Notes under the pieces: generated by a model
Told to the model about the DNA's origin: nothing
The model's input: only the letters and a program-made list of their open reading frames with translations
The model's database searches: none
Assembly: GCA_030591745.1 (NCBI GenBank)
Contig: JAUVAM010000317.1
Coordinates: 1 to 5,493 of the forward strand
Reading direction: 5' to 3'
From: Deltaproteobacteria bacterium
GTDB lineage: Bacteria > Myxococcota > B64-G9
Length of the DNA: 5,493 bases
Position numbers and translations under genes: made by a program
In this document: positions 1 through 5,493 of the stretch, piece after piece
How positions within the stretch are numbered: position 1 is the first letter of the stretch
Layout: each line of letters starts with the position of its first letter

Positions 1-1102
1 GGTTTACTATGAGGCCGAATTGGGCCTGAGCTACTGGTCCATGCAAGATCCGGATCAGCGAGATCCCTTGGCGACCGACATCTTCATGATGAAACACCGG
101 GAGCTCTGGGGCTCCGGCGAATCCGGAGACGACGTCGGCTACAAGGTCGGCTACGGTCGCTTCAAGGATCCCACCGGCCTCTTTCTCAACCACTGGATCG
201 GCACGGCCCAGTTCTGGGTCGGCATGGATTCGGAAAACCGGGTGGGCATCTTCATGGGCCAATTGCCGGATTCGACACACGAGGGCATCGACGTCACGGA
301 CAACAACTTCGTGCGCGACATTTGGGTCTATGGAGCCCGCTGGGACACCGTCATCACCCACGGCTGGAGCGGCAGCGCTGCTTTCCAGGCTCTCTATGAC
401 AGTCATCTGAGCGGCCAGGAACGCTGGCTCATCGTGCCCAGCATCCACGTGGAAGCCGGCGAAGACGATCTCTTCTTGAGCATAGACGCCATGCTTCAGC
501 ACGGCCAGGCCGAAGGCCAAACCCCCGACGGACGCATCCAGACGCTCTTGGCCTGGGCCGGACAAAGCCACCTGCGCTGGGACATCACCGATCATTTCAA
601 ACTTTGGCCCTCCAGGCTGGATCTCAACCTGCTGGTCTTAAGTTCGGATGACGCCCATCCGGACAACGACATGAACTACGCCTTTGCGGCCTCGGGAAAA
701 AACAACTCAGCGACCCTGATGCTGACCGAGGATGAAATTCGCGACTGGTACGATAACTACGACGAAGGCTTCTCGTCTTATCAGGGTGGCTTCTTCACCA
801 ACCGGGCCGGCCTGTTCGTCGCCGACTTGAAAGCCACGTGGATGGTGGAAGAGGACCTGGACGTCAGCCTGGTCCTGGCCTCGGCCAACGTGCTCAAACC
901 CAGCAATGCCTTAGACAACACCTTTCTGGGTTTTGAAATGGACCTCATGGCCACGGCGCGTTTCCACGACATGGCCTGGGTGCAACTCGCCTTCGGCTGC
1001 TTGATCCCGGGTGCCGCCGCCGCCGCCCTGACGAACAACATCGATCTCTCCGCCACCGAGCCGGTGCTCATGGGCGAGATCTCCGTGCTGATGAAATACT
1101 AG
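1..1102 (+). CDS. Outer-membrane beta-barrel (porin-like) protein, 5' end missing
   Basis: The reading frame is open from base 2 at the left edge to the TAG at 1100-1102, so at least 366 residues are visible and the true start lies outside the window; a TTG at base 20 is only an internal codon. The protein shows the usual barrel pattern: short strands of alternating polar and hydrophobic/aromatic residues (for example around KVGYGRF, AQFWVGM, RLDLNLLVLSS) joined by Asp/Asn/Gly-rich loops, some long and acidic. It ends in a strand, GEISVLMKY, whose final tyrosine fits the C-terminal aromatic residue recognised by the BAM assembly machinery. These features place it in the outer membrane, probably as a channel or export porin; it loosely recalls alginate-export-type barrels, but I cannot name a substrate. 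No plug or TonB box is visible in this part. The barrel class is fairly sure, the function unknown. Confidence 0.7.
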   Translation, partial: VYYEAELGLSYWSMQDPDQRDPLATDIFMMKHRELWGSGESGDDVGYKVGYGRFKDPTGLFLNHWIGTAQFWVGMDSENRVGIFMGQLPDSTHEGIDVTDNNFVRDIWVYGARWDTVITHGWSGSAAFQALYDSHLSGQERWLIVPSIHVEAGEDDLFLSIDAMLQHGQAEGQTPDGRIQTLLAWAGQSHLRWDITDHFKLWPSRLDLNLLVLSSDDAHPDNDMNYAFAASGKNNSATLMLTEDEIRDWYDNYDEGFSSYQGGFFTNRAGLFVADLKATWMVEEDLDVSLVLASANVLKPSNALDNTFLGFEMDLMATARFHDMAWVQLAFGCLIPGAAAAALTNNIDLSATEPVLMGEISVLMKY

Positions 1103-1130
1103 ATCACTGCGCAATACGCCGCAGCATAAC

Positions 1131-1169
1131 GTGGCACTAACGAATCAAAAAACGATTCGTAAATGCCAC
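1131..1169. promoter_or_regulatory. Nested inverted repeat upstream of the cupin-ALDH unit (operator or leader hairpin)
   Basis: An inner dyad, ACGAATC (1140-1146) and GATTCGT (1154-1160), is separated by the 7-base loop AAAAAAC. It is enclosed by a second perfect pair, GTGGCA (1131-1136) and TGCCAC (1164-1169), with 3-base mismatched joints of which the middle T-A can pair. The arms total 13 exact pairs. There is no T-run after either arm, so it is not a standard intrinsic terminator for the barrel gene. It ends about 11 bases before the ribosome-binding site at 1180-1183. The likely readings are a repressor or activator operator (the 21-bp inner dyad is a typical dimer size) or a structured mRNA leader. 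Which one cannot be decided from the sequence. Confidence 0.55.
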
Positions 1170-1179
1170 TAACAATAAA

Positions 1180-1183
1180 AGGA
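1180..1183 (+). promoter_or_regulatory. Ribosome-binding site that selects the cupin start
   Basis: AGGA within AAAAGGAAA sits 6 bases before the ATG at 1190. The in-frame ATG at 1163 has no purine-rich site at a suitable distance and lies inside the right arm of the inverted repeat, so 1190 is the better start. Confidence 0.6.
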
Positions 1184-1189
1184 AACGCC

Positions 1190-1615
1190 ATGAGAACCGT
1201 AAAGACACGACATCCCTCCTTTCCCGGCGTCGAAATGGACTCAGCCATGGACGTACGACCAGACGTGATCTGGCAAGTACTCTGCGGCGATCGAGAGCAC
1301 TGGCGAGCAGGCATCTACAGTCCCTCGGAGCGCTCCGCCGACGAATGCATCGAACTGGAAAAACACAACTGCCCCGAATTGTTCGTACTGCTCGAGGGCA
1401 AGCTCACCCTGCTGATCGCCAAAGATCGGCAACTCGTCGAGCTAGCCCTGGAACCCGGCAAGCCGGTACTCATCCAATCACCCCACACCGGCTTCTGCCC
1501 CGACGGCCCACACACAGGCCGCGCCCTCGTCATCGAACGCGACGAATTCGACACCGAATACAGCGAACCCAAAAACTGGACCCCAAACCAAACCATCACC
1601 ATGCCCATCGCCTAA
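1190..1615 (+). CDS. Small cupin-fold protein
   Basis: This 141-residue protein is a single cupin-like beta-barrel domain without a signal peptide, so it is probably cytoplasmic. The first cupin motif is seen near residues 57-72 (EKHNCPELFVLLEGKLTLL), with His59, Cys61 and Glu63 where metal ligands usually lie and the conserved turn LLEGKLTLL. The second is near 87-116 (LEPGKPVLI, then His99, Cys103 and His108, then the strand RALVIER). Small cupins of this size include metal-dependent dioxygenases, isomerases and ligand sensors, and the sequence does not say which. The ligand set departs from the textbook HxH...E pattern, so metal binding is an inference. The ATG at 1190 is chosen over 1163 for its ribosome-binding site; using 1163 would add nine residues. 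The dehydrogenase follows after 26 bp on the same strand, suggesting co-transcription and a linked metabolic role. Confidence 0.75.
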   Translation: MRTVKTRHPSFPGVEMDSAMDVRPDVIWQVLCGDREHWRAGIYSPSERSADECIELEKHNCPELFVLLEGKLTLLIAKDRQLVELALEPGKPVLIQSPHTGFCPDGPHTGRALVIERDEFDTEYSEPKNWTPNQTITMPIA

Positions 1616-1631
1616 AGAGAGGCGTCCCCCC

Positions 1632-1637
1632 GGGAGG
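1632..1637 (+). promoter_or_regulatory. Ribosome-binding site that fixes the dehydrogenase start
   Basis: GGGAGG lies 4 bases before the ATG at 1642. The reading frame stays open further upstream, through the cupin gene, but that extension is Arg/Pro/His-rich and unlike any dehydrogenase, so this site marks the real start. Confidence 0.6.
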
Positions 1638-1641
1638 CTGC

Positions 1642-3003
1642 ATGCGATCCGTCAATCCCGTCAACGGTCAGCTCATCGAGGAATACCCGGAACCCAATCC
1701 GGAAGAGGTCGAGGCCCAGATTGAAAAAACCCACCAGGCCTGGCTTGCATGGCGGGAGACCCGCTTCGCACAGCGTTCCGAAGTGCTTCACAAGATGGCC
1801 GAGGTGCTGCGGTCTCGATCTGACCAATACGCTCGGCTCATGTGCGTTGAGATGGGCAAGCCCCTTGCCGAGGGTCGGAGCGAAGTGGAAAAGAGCGCCT
1901 GGGTTTGTGATTATTATGCTGAACATGCCGAAGGCCTGCTTGCGCCCGAGCTCGTCGCCACCGACGCCCACAAGTCCTACGTTGCCTACAAGCCGATGGG
2001 CATCGTGCTGGCCGTGATGCCCTGGAACTTTCCCTTCTGGCAGGTGTTGCGCTTTGCCGCCCCGGCGCTCATGGCCGGCAACGCCGGCTTGCTCAAGCAT
2101 GCCAGCAACGTGCCCGGCTCGGCTTTGGCCATCGAAGACAGCTTTCGCGCGGCCGGCCTGCCCGATGATGTTTTCAAGACGCTCCTTGTTGGCTCAAAAC
2201 AAGTGGATGCCATCATTGAACATCCCCACGTCAAAGCCGTGACCTTGACCGGGTCCACGCCCGCGGGCCGAGCTGTGGCGGCCAAGGCCGGTTCGGTGCT
2301 TAAAAAGACGGTTCTGGAACTGGGCGGCAGCGATCCCTATTTGATCCTGGAAGATGCGGATCTGGAGCTGGCCCTGCCCGCCTGCGTCACCTCTCGCATG
2401 ATAAACGGGGGCCAAAGCTGCATCGCCGCCAAACGCTTTATCGTTGTGGAATCCTTGCGAGAGGAATTCGAACAGGGCTTCATCAAACTGATGCGCGACA
2501 AAAAAATGGGCGATCCGATGGCGGAAGACACGGACCTGGGCCCACAGGCGCGTACCGATTTGCGTGACGAATTACACGATCAGGTTCAGCGCGCCCTTGC
2601 CGAAGGAGCCAGGTTGCTTCTGGGTGGTGAAATCCCCGAAGGCCCGGGCGCCTACTATCCGCCCACGGTGCTGACCAACGTGAAAGCCGACAACCCGGCC
2701 AACCGGGAAGAACTCTTCGGCCCGGTGGCGGCCATCATCCCCGTGGCCGATGAAGAAGAAGCCATTCGCATGGCCAACGATTCCATCTTCGGCCTCGGCG
2801 CATGCGTGTTTTCAAAAGATCAAAAACGCGCCGAAGCCATTGCCGCGGACCGCATTGAAGCAGGCAGTTGTTTCGTCAACGCCTTCGTTCGCTCTGATCC
2901 TCGTCTGCCATTCGGCGGCATCAAGGAGTCAGGCTACGGCCGAGAACTGGCCGCCTTCGGCATTCGCGAGTTCGTCAACATCAAAACTGTTTACATTAAG
3001 TAG
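1642..3003 (+). CDS. gabD: Aldehyde dehydrogenase, succinate-semialdehyde dehydrogenase (GabD1-like) group
   Basis: This 453-residue cytosolic enzyme should oxidise an aldehyde, most likely succinate semialdehyde, to the acid with NAD(P)+. The full set of ALDH signatures is present: MPWNFPFW with the oxyanion residue Asn129; KHASNVPGS with cofactor Lys152 and Ser155; LTGSTPAGR (202-210) of the Rossmann fold; LELGGSDPY with general base Glu226; GGQSCIAAKRFIV with nucleophile Cys260; EELFGP with cofactor-binding Glu357; and PFGGIKESGYGRE (423-435) before the oligomerisation tail. The form ELGGSDPY plus GQSCIAAKRFIV, and a length near 455, are typical of the GabD1-like group (also called SSADH1). 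The Lys-His-Ala-Ser context resembles NADP-using cyanobacterial members, so NADP+ is possible. The substrate is inferred from the family; other semialdehydes remain possible. It follows the cupin gene by 26 bp and its stop is 9 bp from the end of the convergent hslO. It appears intact. Confidence 0.93.
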   Translation: MRSVNPVNGQLIEEYPEPNPEEVEAQIEKTHQAWLAWRETRFAQRSEVLHKMAEVLRSRSDQYARLMCVEMGKPLAEGRSEVEKSAWVCDYYAEHAEGLLAPELVATDAHKSYVAYKPMGIVLAVMPWNFPFWQVLRFAAPALMAGNAGLLKHASNVPGSALAIEDSFRAAGLPDDVFKTLLVGSKQVDAIIEHPHVKAVTLTGSTPAGRAVAAKAGSVLKKTVLELGGSDPYLILEDADLELALPACVTSRMINGGQSCIAAKRFIVVESLREEFEQGFIKLMRDKKMGDPMAEDTDLGPQARTDLRDELHDQVQRALAEGARLLLGGEIPEGPGAYYPPTVLTNVKADNPANREELFGPVAAIIPVADEEEAIRMANDSIFGLGACVFSKDQKRAEAIAADRIEAGSCFVNAFVRSDPRLPFGGIKESGYGRELAAFGIREFVNIKTVYIK

Positions 3004-3012
3004 CTCAGAAAA

Positions 3013-3837
3013 TCAGGCGCTGCCCACGCGGCCCTGATCAAACTCATCGCGGGAGATCCACCACTTGCGCCCGCAGCGGGGACAATGGGTTTCCACTTTC
3101 TCGTCTCCCTCAAAAAGCTCCTCGGCCTTGTCCCGAAATATACCCAGCACGACTTTCAAGATGGTCTCTTGATTGCAACTGCAGGCGAAACGATAGCGGC
3201 GCTCTTCCACGTTCTCCAGCGTCCCGCCCGTCAAAATCGCCTTGACCTGAGCTGCGTCAAGATTGGCCAGCCAATCTCGATCAACTCTTGGCAGGCCCTG
3301 CACGAAAGCCAGGTTCGTCCCCCCCAAATCGATCAGCCTTGTGGGGAGCTGAACCGAGCGCAAAAAAAACTGCTCGTAGATCTTCAGAACGTCCCGCCCT
3401 TCGACATCCAAAACCGAACGCTGAACCTTCCCATGGGACCGTTGGCTCTCAAAATACAGACGCCCGTGCCCCTTGGTACGCACATGGCTAAGATAGGCTC
3501 GCCCCGTAACCCGAAAGCCCGTGTTATCGCCAGAGACGAAGAGATTCAGGGGGGGATCGTGCAAGTTAAGAGTCCATGCGACGAATTCATCCGGCGGCAA
3601 GGCAGCCAAATGCAAGGTCGCCGTCGCCAGGGCTCGCTCCAGCAATTGCAGCTCATCAGCACCCAATTCGCTCTGCCAGCGCCCTGCGTGGACGCGATGC
3701 GCCCGAAACATGCCAGCGAAATCAGCCTGGGTGAGCACCGCCTCGCGCCCCCGATCCAGCCAGCAACGAACCAGGATTGAGTCACCTGAATCAGAGTCGA
3801 TCTGCTTTTTGTTTTGCTCGGACATGGCCCGCGACAT
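3013..3837 (-). CDS. hslO: Hsp33 family redox-regulated molecular chaperone
   Basis: The 274-residue product matches Hsp33, a cytosolic holdase. In the family, reduced zinc-bound cysteines keep it inactive, and oxidative unfolding switches it on to bind unfolding proteins. The C-terminal redox switch is clear: FACSC holds Cys219 and Cys221, and HCPRCGRKW holds Cys252 and Cys255. The C-x-C-(30)-C-x-x-C spacing equals that of the E. coli protein. The N-terminal body also fits: LERALATATLHLAAL (about 66-80), then LNLFVSGDNTGFRVTGRAYL (97-116), with a linker including SVQLPTRLIDLGG. The body is divergent from well-known homologues, and the first 20 residues are polar and probably disordered. Two in-frame starts, at 3837 and 3825, are possible. 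The upstream AAGGGGGG (3850-3857) fits either loosely, and 3837 is kept. The gene is transcribed towards the dehydrogenase and diverges from the secreted-protein gene. Family assignment is strong. Confidence 0.9.
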   Translation of the reverse strand: MSRAMSEQNKKQIDSDSGDSILVRCWLDRGREAVLTQADFAGMFRAHRVHAGRWQSELGADELQLLERALATATLHLAALPPDEFVAWTLNLHDPPLNLFVSGDNTGFRVTGRAYLSHVRTKGHGRLYFESQRSHGKVQRSVLDVEGRDVLKIYEQFFLRSVQLPTRLIDLGGTNLAFVQGLPRVDRDWLANLDAAQVKAILTGGTLENVEERRYRFACSCNQETILKVVLGIFRDKAEELFEGDEKVETHCPRCGRKWWISRDEFDQGRVGSA

Positions 3838-3921
3838 TAGCAGAAAACACCCCCCTTGGCCATCGAAGCCAATTGGATATAGAATCGAGCCGTTTCATGA
3901 ATTTCTCCAGGAGGGATCCCT
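3838..3921. promoter_or_regulatory. Divergent intergenic region with candidate plus-strand promoter and small dyads
   Basis: This 84 bp gap must hold the start signals for both hslO and the secreted-protein gene. For the plus strand a plausible sigma-70-type pair is TTGGCC (3856-3861) and TAGAAT (3880-3885), 18 bases apart, matching consensus at 4/6 and 5/6. Two overlapping palindromes lie between and across these boxes: TTGGC (3856-3860) with GCCAA (3868-3872), and CCAATTGG (3869-3876), so a regulator could bind here. No convincing minus-strand promoter is seen. Promoter calls by eye in a non-enteric genome are weak. Confidence 0.35.
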
Positions 3922-4647
3922 ATGAAGCGTTTCGCTTTTTTGATGACCATCTTGTTGGCATGGCCCGCAGGCTCGAAGGCCGAACCCAAACTCAGAACCG
4001 CCAAGATTTATGGCACGGGTCTGGGCAGGGTCATTCGTGAACTGGAGCCCATCCCCTGCAAAATACGCCTGCAGGGAATGCTGCAGGATAGAGGATACCG
4101 CCTGATTGCCGAGGATGATCCGACCCGAGCCGACTTGATCATCACCACCAGCGGTGTCTGCAACCAACTTCCCCATACGCGCATGACGGCCCGTGAGCAC
4201 ATCTGCAGCATGGAGGCCAAGGTCCGCAAAGTCCGCCAATCCAAGCGCTACAAGGTGGAGGGCAGAAGCAAGGCCAGCCAGCGCAGCGCCTGGAGCGATG
4301 GATGTCAAGAATTGACAAAGAAAATGGCGCCCTTCTTGGGCAAGGTAAAAAACAAAGATAGGCTCAAATCGCCCCACAAGTGGTCAAAGAAGAGCCTGAA
4401 CGTGCGCTTCTCATGGAAAAAGGGACTGACACCCATGCCCTTGTTGAAAATCAACACCTTCTTCAAAAAAGCGGGCTACCAAGCCAAGCTTATCAAAAGC
4501 GGCTCCACCCACTGTCGATTCAAGGTCTCTCTGGACGAAGCCCCAGAACAGTTCGAATCCATGCTGCGCACGTACCTGGGTACCCAATACAAACTCACCG
4601 GCCACTTGGGCAAGGGTGGGCTAAGCTTCAAGCTCACAAACCGCTGA
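3922..4647 (+). CDS. Secreted lysine-rich protein with two alpha/beta modules, function unknown
   Basis: I do not recognise this 241-residue protein by name. It starts with a clear Sec signal peptide: basic MKR, hydrophobic core FAFLMTILLAW, and a predicted cleavage after SKA (residue 20). There is no lipobox cysteine, so it should be soluble in the periplasm or outside the cell. Residues about 24-140 look like one module: a strand, the helix IRLQGMLQDRGY, the strand pair around RADLIITTSGV, and the helix AWSDGCQELTKKMAPFL. Residues about 158-240 form a second beta-alpha-beta-beta-alpha-beta module ending GGLSFKL. This layout loosely recalls LPP20/FlgT/CsgG-type envelope domains, which is inference only. 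Cysteines 46, 80, 95, 128 and 198 could form disulfides. The start is well set: CAGGAGGG lies about 6 bases before the ATG. The end overlaps the convergent TPR gene by 14 bp. Many lysines make the mature protein strongly basic. Confidence 0.85.
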   Translation: MKRFAFLMTILLAWPAGSKAEPKLRTAKIYGTGLGRVIRELEPIPCKIRLQGMLQDRGYRLIAEDDPTRADLIITTSGVCNQLPHTRMTAREHICSMEAKVRKVRQSKRYKVEGRSKASQRSAWSDGCQELTKKMAPFLGKVKNKDRLKSPHKWSKKSLNVRFSWKKGLTPMPLLKINTFFKKAGYQAKLIKSGSTHCRFKVSLDEAPEQFESMLRTYLGTQYKLTGHLGKGGLSFKLTNR

Positions 4648-5493
4648 GAATATTCTGGAAGAAGGGCGGCGTTTCTTCGTCGCCCGCCGCCTTGGTCTCT
4701 GCGTCGCTCTCTAGGTACCCAACCAGGGAACGATAGCGCCCATCGAAGCGAGCTGCCGGGTTGAGCTTCAGGGCCACCTTCAGGTGCTTGCGAGACTTCT
4801 TCACGTTGCCGTTAACTTTGTAACACTGGGCGATGGCCAGTTCGCATGCAAAGCGAGCTTTGTTGCCCTTCGCTTTACCCAACGCTTTTTGGAAATTAAC
4901 AAGGGCCATCAGCATCTCGCCCGTTCCGGCCTGGGCCGTGGCCAATCCGTATATGGATTCGTAGCTCTCTTTTTTCTTGGTCGCCGCCTCATAAGCCTTC
5001 CGGGCCTCGCCGAACATGCCGCTCTTGGCCAACATGGCGCCCTTCTTGATGAGCGCGTCGTGGCCCTTGCCCGTTCCGGCTTTCTTTTCGACCTGCTTCA
5101 CGTAAGCCGCCAGCAAGGACTTGGCCTCCTTGTTCGCCTTGGCCAGGCGCAGGGCCGGCATTTTCATGCCGGCCTTTTGCGGCAGATTCGCCGGTGGGTT
5201 GTCCTGCCAGGCCGTGGCCACTTCCACCAACTGCTTGGCGCGCACCTTGTACTTTCCGTGGTAATTCTCGGCACCCTTGCTCCAGGCCTGGGCGAATCCC
5301 TTGGCCTTGCCCAGCATGGTGGTCTCCACGGGCACCCAGAGTTCATCTTGATGGGTTACGGTCTTTTTCAACTCCACGGGGAAGGCGGCCCGGTTCTCCG
5401 CCAGGACGCCCGTGTTGTACATCATAAAGACATGACCGCTGACCGGCACCACGGCCGTCGGCACATTCAGCGCCTCAAGCACGGAGCTGTACA
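4634..5493 (-). CDS. Transglutaminase-like / TPR protein, N-terminal part missing
   Basis: The frame enters from the right edge (first whole codon at 5491), giving 285 visible residues; the GTG at 5482 is internal. The visible start, YSSVLEALNVPTAVVPVSGHVFMMYNTG, is the typical second half of a transglutaminase-like (papain-fold) domain: the active-site His is residue 20 of the visible part, and ELWVPVETTMLG (50-61) carries the usual acidic third position (Glu56), followed by GFAQAW. The catalytic Cys would lie upstream, outside the window. Next come an Ala/Lys-rich helical linker (about 85-145) and three TPR-like helix pairs (about 146-246) ending in the classic KHLKVALKLNP. The tail is acidic. 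Family members are envelope or cytoplasmic proteins that may act as proteases or as protein-binding scaffolds; the role here is unknown. The gene overlaps the secreted-protein gene tail-to-tail. Confidence 0.8.
   Translation of the reverse strand, partial: YSSVLEALNVPTAVVPVSGHVFMMYNTGVLAENRAAFPVELKKTVTHQDELWVPVETTMLGKAKGFAQAWSKGAENYHGKYKVRAKQLVEVATAWQDNPPANLPQKAGMKMPALRLAKANKEAKSLLAAYVKQVEKKAGTGKGHDALIKKGAMLAKSGMFGEARKAYEAATKKKESYESIYGLATAQAGTGEMLMALVNFQKALGKAKGNKARFACELAIAQCYKVNGNVKKSRKHLKVALKLNPAARFDGRYRSLVGYLESDAETKAAGDEETPPFFQNILSGL

Noticed and set aside
1013..1027. Five tandem GCC triplets as a phase-variable repeat
   Set aside because: They encode five alanines in frame within a coding region. 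Length changes would not shift the frame, and five units is within chance for GC-rich DNA.
1107..1124. CTGCG/CGCAG hairpin just after the barrel gene
   Set aside because: It is only 5 bp of stem with an 8-base loop and no T-run, which is too weak to call a terminator.
1345..1641. In-frame open extension of the dehydrogenase gene by 99 codons upstream
   Set aside because: It lies entirely over the cupin gene in another frame, its translation is Arg/Pro/His-rich, it resembles no ALDH N-terminus, and a good ribosome-binding site marks the start at 1642.
3070..3080. CCCGC-A-GCGGG palindrome just inside the end of hslO as a dehydrogenase terminator
   Set aside because: It encodes the conserved Cys-Pro-Arg-Cys-Gly zinc motif on the minus strand, has a one-base loop and lacks a following T-run.
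3085..3780. Long plus-strand open frame (231 codons) opposite hslO
   Set aside because: The minus strand clearly encodes Hsp33 with its full cysteine motif. The plus-strand frame has no ribosome-binding site or recognisable domain and is a shadow of codon bias.
4919..5080. Direct repeat GCCCGTTCCGGC at 4919-4930 and 5069-5080
   Set aside because: Both copies encode the same short Ala-Gly-Thr-Gly stretch in the TPR protein. There are only two copies with no further similarity, so it is not a mobile or CRISPR-type repeat.

Overview
This 5,493-base window carries six protein-coding genes, two of them cut by the window edges, on both strands with very little non-coding DNA. By eye the base composition is moderately GC-rich. 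A C-terminal outer-membrane beta-barrel and a Sec signal peptide followed by a periplasmic-type protein point to a Gram-negative bacterium. The barrel, the transglutaminase-like/TPR protein and the secreted two-module protein recall deltaproteobacterial or Myxococcota/Bradymonadales-like genomes, but this placement is a weak inference. No rRNA, tRNA, CRISPR array, transposase or phage gene is visible.

Left part (1-1102, plus strand): the 3' portion of a gene for an outer-membrane beta-barrel (porin-like) protein that enters from the left edge. A 60-90 bp gap follows. It holds a striking nested inverted repeat (1131-1169) just upstream of the next gene.

Centre (1190-3003, plus strand): a two-gene unit. 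It encodes a small cupin-fold protein, then, 26 bp downstream, an aldehyde dehydrogenase of the succinate-semialdehyde dehydrogenase (GabD1-like) group with the catalytic Asn, Glu and Cys all in place. The close spacing and shared strand suggest one operon, and the inverted repeat is well placed to control it.

Right part (3013-5493): hslO, encoding the redox-regulated chaperone Hsp33, lies on the minus strand and converges on the aldehyde dehydrogenase with only 9 bp between stop codons. An 84 bp divergent intergenic region separates hslO from a plus-strand gene for a secreted, lysine-rich protein of unknown function with two alpha/beta modules. That gene overlaps tail-to-tail by 14 bp with a minus-strand gene for a transglutaminase-like/TPR protein that leaves through the right edge.

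I see no clearly new multi-gene defence or mobile system. The most interesting signals are the nested dyad in front of the cupin-ALDH pair, the pairing of that cupin with a GabD1-type dehydrogenase, and the uncharacterised secreted protein beside the transglutaminase/TPR gene.
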